Assembly: GCA_041479965.1 (NCBI GenBank)
Contig: JBGOZE010000053.1
Location: 1-8,251, forward strand
Source: SM23-78 sp041479965
GTDB taxonomy: Archaea; Nanobdellota; Nanobdellia; Woesearchaeales; SM23-78
DNA length: 8,251 bases
Reading direction: 5' to 3'
Made by a program: the position numbers and the translations under genes. Of the stretch, positions 5,373 to 8,251 are shown piece by piece. Each line of letters starts with the position of its first letter. Position 1 is the stretch's first letter. Under the pieces are notes generated by a model that saw only the letters and a list, made by a program, of their open reading frames with translations, was not told the origin of the DNA and searched no databases.

Positions 5373-6569
5373 CTATTCTCTGCCTTTGATTCTCACATTG
5401 TCATAGATGCAGACTTCGTCGCACACGTAGCACTTGATGCATTTCTTCCTGTCAATGATAGGATCAAGCTTTCCCTTGAACTTGATGGCTTTCTCCGGGC
5501 AGTTGATGATGCACCTAGCGCATCCTGTGCACTTATCGATGAAAAAAGGATAGGGAAGGAAATACTTGTACATGCTGTTAGCAATCTTGGTAACATCCAC
5601 TCCATGCCTGGAAAAGAATAGCGGCATCCTTCCGAGGAGTATTGAACTGAACACCTTGTTCAGGTTGATGATTGGGAAGGAGAACTTGGATTTTACCTTC
5701 TCAACTTTTTCTCCCAAGACTTTTATCTTCCTCAAATCATACTCTCCGATGCCTTTGTCCTTGGACAATCTTATGTGGGTTATTGAATAGGGATTGAAGC
5801 CCATTATCTTGGCACCTATTATCTCTGATGCTAATAGGTCGCCCGATCCTATGAGCAGGTTCATCCTCTTGGGCTTGCCATTGGTCGGGCCTGCTCCTTC
5901 CATCCCGACAATTCCATCAATGATGGTGAAGGTCGGCTTGATGATGGTGCATAAGTCTACGACGCAGCCGCTCACTCCGAGCTTGTGGAACCTCAGCTTC
6001 TCATTGCCCGGAAGGCATCCTTTCAGGTTCTTCATTCCCAAAGTCACTGTGGTGAGGGTGTGAGTCTTCAAAACAGGCAAGTCAATTATCTTGTCTACTT
6101 CAAAGACCAGCTTTGAAACCAGGATTTCTTTTGCTTGGATGTGGTCCTTTATCTTCACAGTCTTGCAAGGATACTTGTTAGTGTCTATGAGCTTGACATG
6201 GTATTTGTGGGCGATCCTGTCCATGCCCAGCCTCTTGAAGGTCTGCTCTGTGTCAAAAGATATAGGCCCTCCTTCACCAACTATTGGGATGGCTTTCTGC
6301 TTCAGCACTGCTTTGATGACAGCCTCTATTATTGAAAGATTGGTTGTTGTCCCTGTCGATGATTTTTTGGGAGCAAGAAAATTAGGCTTGATGAGCACCT
6401 TGTCTCCTTTTTGGATGTAGTGTTCGATTCCGCCTGCCAGCTTGAAAATCTTGTTGACATGCTGCTCTATCTGCTTCTCAGTTGTCCTCAGAACAACTAC
6501 CTTGCTAGGCTCATCCTTCAAGCTCGGCCCTCTCCTATTTTTTTGATTCTCCTTCGTATTGTTTTCCAT
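5373..6569 (-). CDS. DUF362 protein with C-terminal 2x[4Fe-4S] ferredoxin domain
   Basis: 398 residues. Seen: an N-terminal basic linker (1-20), a DUF362 domain (about 22-330) with KVLIKPNFLAP (57-67), VGEGGP (97-102), DLPVLKTH (163-170), VTLGMKNLKGCLPG (175-188) and a Gly-rich DGIVGMEGAGPTNG (218-231), then two ferredoxin cluster motifs: C347, C350, C353, C357 (CTGCARCIINCP) and C377, C380, C383, C387. The cysteine pattern indicates two 4Fe-4S clusters and electron transfer; the substrate of the DUF362 part is not known. No signal peptide or membrane segment. Second gene of an operon: the ATG is 12 bases after the SDR stop, and its AGGAG Shine-Dalgarno (6583-6579) overlaps that stop codon. 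This implies coupled expression with the SDR. Confidence 0.92.
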   Translation of the reverse strand: MENNTKENQKNRRGPSLKDEPSKVVVLRTTEKQIEQHVNKIFKLAGGIEHYIQKGDKVLIKPNFLAPKKSSTGTTTNLSIIEAVIKAVLKQKAIPIVGEGGPISFDTEQTFKRLGMDRIAHKYHVKLIDTNKYPCKTVKIKDHIQAKEILVSKLVFEVDKIIDLPVLKTHTLTTVTLGMKNLKGCLPGNEKLRFHKLGVSGCVVDLCTIIKPTFTIIDGIVGMEGAGPTNGKPKRMNLLIGSGDLLASEIIGAKIMGFNPYSITHIRLSKDKGIGEYDLRKIKVLGEKVEKVKSKFSFPIINLNKVFSSILLGRMPLFFSRHGVDVTKIANSMYKYFLPYPFFIDKCTGCARCIINCPEKAIKFKGKLDPIIDRKKCIKCYVCDEVCIYDNVRIKGRE

Positions 6570-6578
6570 GTTGCCAAG

Positions 6579-6583
6579 CTCCT
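6579..6583 (-). promoter_or_regulatory. Shine-Dalgarno of the DUF362 gene overlapping the SDR stop
   Basis: AGGAG shares bases with the TAG stop at 6584-6582 and lies 9 nt before ATG at 6569, suggesting translational coupling. Confidence 0.7.
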
Positions 6584-7607
6584 ATCGATTTATCCTCATC
6601 CATTTAATTGTATCTCTGATGGTGTTGTTAAAGGCTATGCTTGGCTTCCATCCAAGCTCTTTTCTCGCCCTGGAATTATCAAAGTACCTGAACTTGAAGC
6701 CAGAGTCAAGCTGGTCGCAGGTAAGCTGAGGAGCCTTAGGGCTCATCACTTCAAGCAGGTAGAATGTGTAGTAGAGAGGTGATTTAAGCACTCTGGGAAG
6801 CTTTCTTCTCGGAGGCTTCTTGCCCAGGTTCTGGGCAATGATTCCTGTTATTTCTGCAAAAGTCAGGTTATGGCCTGACAGAAGGTAGCTTCTGCCTGGC
6901 TTGCCTTTTTCCAATGCACAGACAAGTCCTTTTGCAACATCCCTGACATCAACCACATTAGTCCCGCCTGGAGGGCAGATGGGAGCGCCCAGCTTCTTGA
7001 CTACCAGGATGGCTCTTGAGGAGTTAGCATAGTCGCCAGGCCCGTAAAGCAATCCAGGATGCACTATGATGCAATTCAATCCTTTTGCAGATGCTTTTTT
7101 CACTTCAAGGTCTCCCAGGTATTTTGAGAGCATGTAGTATTTCTTCTTCCTCTTAGCAATCTTCCAGTTGAAAGTGTATTCTTCATCAACAGGGCTGTCT
7201 TTCTTGTTGTTATAGCCTAGGGCAGCGACAGAGCTTACGTGGATGAGCAGCTTGACCTTGTTCTTAAGAGCTGCTTTGAGAACATTCCTTGTGCCTTCAA
7301 CATTCACGCTGTGCAATTTCTTCTTGTCCTTGATTCCGAAAGCGATGACACCGGCAAGATGGAAGACCATATCACTGCCCTTAAGCTCCTTGGCCATTGA
7401 CTTGAAAGAGCAGACATCCTTGCCAAGGACTATCTTGACTCTCTTGTTCCTGCTGAAATTAAAGACAGGATGAAGATTCTTCTTAAGGTCAACAACCTTA
7501 ATCTTGACGCCTGGATACTTGTCAAGCAATTCCTTGATTAGCCACTGGCCTAGAAATCCGCAGCCACCAGTTATTAGGATATTCTTGAAGCTTTTAGTAT
7601 CATTCAT
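6582..7607 (-). CDS. NAD(P)-dependent extended SDR (epimerase/reductase, 3-beta-HSD-like)
   Basis: 341 residues from the ATG at 7607. Extended short-chain dehydrogenases bind NAD(P) and act on sugar nucleotides, sterol-like or flavonoid-like substrates. Seen: Rossmann motif NILITGGCGFLG (9-20), HLAG (83-86), VNVEGTRNVL (101-110), the catalytic Ser in HVSSVAALG (123-131), Y158-x3-K162 (YMLSK) and substrate-loop HPGLLYGPGD (183-192), ending ARKELGWKPS (314-323). The HVSSVAALG form resembles 3-beta-HSD/dihydroflavonol-reductase relatives more than UDP-sugar epimerases, but the substrate is unknown. A TTG at 7622 extends the frame by five codons; it is rejected because the TATA (TTTATATA, 7633-7640) is 29.5 bp before the ATG at 7607, putting the transcript start near 7611. 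First gene of the operon with the DUF362 gene. Confidence 0.92.
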   Translation of the reverse strand: MNDTKSFKNILITGGCGFLGQWLIKELLDKYPGVKIKVVDLKKNLHPVFNFSRNKRVKIVLGKDVCSFKSMAKELKGSDMVFHLAGVIAFGIKDKKKLHSVNVEGTRNVLKAALKNKVKLLIHVSSVAALGYNNKKDSPVDEEYTFNWKIAKRKKKYYMLSKYLGDLEVKKASAKGLNCIIVHPGLLYGPGDYANSSRAILVVKKLGAPICPPGGTNVVDVRDVAKGLVCALEKGKPGRSYLLSGHNLTFAEITGIIAQNLGKKPPRRKLPRVLKSPLYYTFYLLEVMSPKAPQLTCDQLDSGFKFRYFDNSRARKELGWKPSIAFNNTIRDTIKWMRINR

Positions 7608-7632
7608 AAGTTTCTTGAGCAAAATAATCCCC

Positions 7633-7640
7633 TATATAAA
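7633..7640 (-). promoter_or_regulatory. TATA box of the SDR-DUF362 operon
   Basis: Minus-strand TTTATATA, centre 29.5 bp before ATG 7607; it decides the start codon. Confidence 0.75.
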
Positions 7641-7665
7641 GGTATCGCGCACTGTTCACTCGCCG

Positions 7666-7679
7666 AAAGCCTCTAGCGA
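7666..7679 (-). repeat. 14-bp direct repeat, copy 2 of the tRNA-Thr 3' end
   Basis: TCGCTAGAGGCTTT on the minus strand, an exact copy of the T-stem 3' strand, acceptor 3' strand and following TTT of tRNA-Thr, 65 bp downstream of the gene's own copy (7731-7744). No tRNA body precedes it. Confidence 0.9.
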
Positions 7680-7683
7680 TAAA

Positions 7684-7703
7684 CAAAAATCTGATGATTT
7701 TTG
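7684..7703. repeat. Perfect 8-bp inverted repeat
   Basis: CAAAAATC (7684-7691) and GATTTTTG (7696-7703) with loop TGAT. It lies between tRNA-Thr and the second copy of its 3' end; possibly part of the tRNA terminator or trailer. Confidence 0.75.
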
Positions 7704-7715
7704 AATCACCAGCGT

Positions 7716-7734
7716 CTTTTTACTGCGTAAAAAG
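7716..7734 (-). terminator. Hairpin and T-tract at the tRNA-Thr 3' end
   Basis: CTTTTTAC-GCA-GTAAAAAG on the minus strand, a perfect 8-bp stem with a 3-nt loop. It begins with C72 and T73 of the tRNA itself and includes the T-tract, so it may act in termination or affect 3' processing. Confidence 0.55.
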
Positions 7735-7744
7735 CCTCTAGCGA
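7731..7744 (-). repeat. 14-bp direct repeat, copy 1 (within tRNA-Thr)
   Basis: TCGCTAGAGGCTTT at the real tRNA 3' end; see copy 2 at 7666-7679. Confidence 0.9.
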
Positions 7745-7768
7745 GAATTGAACTCGCGACCCCCACCT

Positions 7769-7831
7769 TTCTGTTGCATGCGCTCAGAAATCCTGTGGAT
7801 TTCTGGCGCGCTCGGCTTAAAAGCCTACGCG
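7769..7831 (-). other. tRNA-Thr intron 2 at 37/38 (63 nt)
   Basis: Begins CGCGTAGGC after A37 and ends ACAGAA before A38. It contains GGCT-TTTA-AGCC and a perfect 9-bp stem, CAGAAATCC with GGATTTCTG around a 3-nt loop (7785-7805). The BHB helix next to the anticodon stem is not clear by eye. Confidence 0.8.
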
Positions 7832-7848
7832 TACCAAGGTGGTGCTCT

Positions 7849-7887
7849 CTAGGGCAGCACAGGATGCTCAAAAGCTTTCCTTGCTGT
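7849..7887 (-). other. tRNA-Thr intron 1 in the D-loop, about 20/21 (39 nt)
   Basis: Removing it turns GGT...AGAGC into the canonical GGTAGAGC. CAGCA-AGGA pairs with TCCT-G-TGCTG (one bulged G); AGG/CCT flanks form a relaxed bulge-helix-bulge. The exact cut could shift by one base because A is present on both sides. Confidence 0.8.
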
Positions 7888-7930
7888 ACCTCTGAGCTAT
7901 AGAGGCGTACAGGATGATGATTAGCAAATT

Positions 7931-7939
7931 GTTTAAATA
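7931..7939 (-). promoter_or_regulatory. TATA box of tRNA-Thr
   Basis: Minus-strand TATTTAAAC, centre 28.5 bp from the mature 5' end at 7906; next to the opposite-strand TATA at 7941-7950. Confidence 0.7.
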
Positions 7940-7940
7940 G

Positions 7941-7950
7941 TTTTTTAAAA
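7941..7950 (+). promoter_or_regulatory. TATA box of the plus-strand partial gene
   Basis: TTTTTTAAAA, core centre 25.5 bp before the ATG at 7972, predicting a leaderless mRNA. Confidence 0.65.
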
Positions 7951-7971
7951 TTGAACATATTATTGTACTGC

Positions 7972-8251
7972 ATGGAAGAGGAATGCATCAGGATTCTGCA
8001 GGAACTGACAGGCAAGAAGCACATCGTCTTCGTCCAGAGAGGCAATGAAGCTATCAGGCTGGCGCTTAAGCTGGCCAAAGAGCTTGGCTATAAAATTGTG
8101 CTTTTGCAGGACCAAGGAGGCTGGCTGACCTATGAGCAGTTCTGCGAGAAGGAAAAGCTTGAGTGCTCTATCATCAAGACCAGCCAAGGCATTTTTGCGC
8201 TCAGCACAGTCAAGGATTACTCTGGCTGCGTGCTTCTCATCAATTCAATGC
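7972..8251 (+). CDS. DegT/aminotransferase-fold-like protein, 5' part only
   Basis: 93 complete codons before the window edge, with no stop. The start MEEECIRILQELTGKKHIVF is supported by a TATA box 25.5 bp upstream. VQRGNEAIRLALKLAKELG (about 21-39) resembles the N-terminal 'T-x-SGN-x-A-x-x-x-AL' helix of DegT/DnrJ/EryC1 and class V-type PLP aminotransferases, where a residue near this loop contacts the PLP phosphate; QDQGGWLTY follows (about 45-53) and an LLINSM strand begins at 88. In usual members the loop reads SGN; here it is RGN. The PLP lysine, if present, is beyond the window. PLP enzyme or a non-catalytic relative cannot be decided. Divergent from tRNA-Thr with adjacent TATA boxes. 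Confidence 0.72.
   Translation, partial: MEEECIRILQELTGKKHIVFVQRGNEAIRLALKLAKELGYKIVLLQDQGGWLTYEQFCEKEKLECSIIKTSQGIFALSTVKDYSGCVLLINSM

Larger units (their letters stand above)
7733..7906 (-). tRNA. trnT: tRNA-Thr(GGU) with two introns
   Basis: Acceptor GCCTCTA (7906-7900) pairs with TAGAGGC (7740-7734); discriminator T at 7733; no CCA encoded. After removal of two insertions the mature tRNA is 72 nt: TA, D-stem GCTC/GAGC with loop AGAGGTA, A26, anticodon stem CCACC (7842-7838) with GGTGG, loop TTGGTAA with anticodon GGT at 7835-7833, variable loop GGGTC, T-arm GCGAG-TTCAATT-CTCGC. All four stems are fully paired, so it is probably functional. The introns total 102 nt, longer than the tRNA. 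A TATA (TTTAAA core, 7932-7937) lies 28.5 bp upstream of the mature 5' end, giving a leader of only a few bases. Divergent from the plus-strand gene at 7972. Confidence 0.93.

Noticed and set aside
7608..7622. TTG start adding five residues to the SDR
   Set aside because: It lies upstream of the predicted transcript start near 7611; the ATG at 7607 fits TATA spacing and the usual short lead before the Rossmann motif.
7676..7715. Box C/D guide RNA suggested by CTGATGA near 7691-7697
   Set aside because: A flanking C box and a final D box at proper spacing are missing; the motif sits in the loop and arm of a perfect inverted repeat.
7656..8187. Two minus-strand reading frames of 140 and 75 residues
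   Set aside because: They run through the tRNA-Thr gene and opposite the plus-strand CDS, with no family resemblance.
1..8251. CRISPR array, insertion sequence or toxin-antitoxin system
   Set aside because: No regularly spaced repeats, transposase or recognisable toxin-antitoxin pair was found; repeats are limited to the tRNA-end copies.

Overview
The window looks like a piece of an archaeal chromosome, probably from the DPANN / Woesearchaeota-like group (the group is an inference). Evidence: archaeal/eukaryotic-type Pth2, tRNA genes with introns and no encoded CCA, and TATA boxes with a TTTAAA or TTTATA core about 26-30 bp upstream of most start codons, i.e. mostly leaderless mRNAs. LysRS is the class II form, and nearly all genes lie on the minus strand.

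Layout. 66-3137 (minus): lysS, then a retropepsin-like RimB-type protease whose start overlaps the lysS stop (ATGA), then a RimK-type ATP-grasp ligase with a C-terminal AbrB-like segment. 3229-3573 (minus): pth2. 3631-3846 (plus): a 71-residue charged protein. pth2 and this gene diverge from one perfect 12-bp palindromic TATA element. The small plus gene ends in a bidirectional terminator shared with a convergent 125-residue hypothetical gene (3860-4237, minus). 4290-4385 (minus): tRNA-Leu(UAA) with a 13-nt intron, preceded by a GC-rich hairpin element that carries a second copy of the tRNA's first 13 bases. 4517-4840 (minus): coiled-coil protein with a four-Cys tail. 4937-5254 (minus): a small two-TM membrane protein with a strong Shine-Dalgarno. 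5373-7607 (minus): a two-gene operon of an extended-SDR epimerase/reductase and a DUF362 protein with two 4Fe-4S motifs. 7733-7906 (minus): tRNA-Thr(GGU) with two introns, one in the D-loop and one at 37/38, followed by two hairpins and a 14-bp copy of its own 3' end. 7972-8251 (plus): 5' part of a DegT/aminotransferase-fold-like protein, cut by the window edge.

How the parts relate. lysS, the protease and the ATP-grasp ligase look like one translation-linked operon. A RimK/RimB pair suggests reversible addition of amino acids to a protein tail, with a possible DNA-binding or dimerising AbrB-like module on the ligase. Pth2, LysRS and the two tRNAs make this a translation-rich neighbourhood. 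The SDR-DUF362 pair is probably a redox or lipid/cofactor module of unknown substrate.

The most unusual material is around the two tRNAs: each has an extra copy of one acceptor-strand end outside the mature tRNA, and the tRNA-Thr intron carries a hairpin arm with 13 nt of perfect complementarity to the tRNA-Leu splice region.
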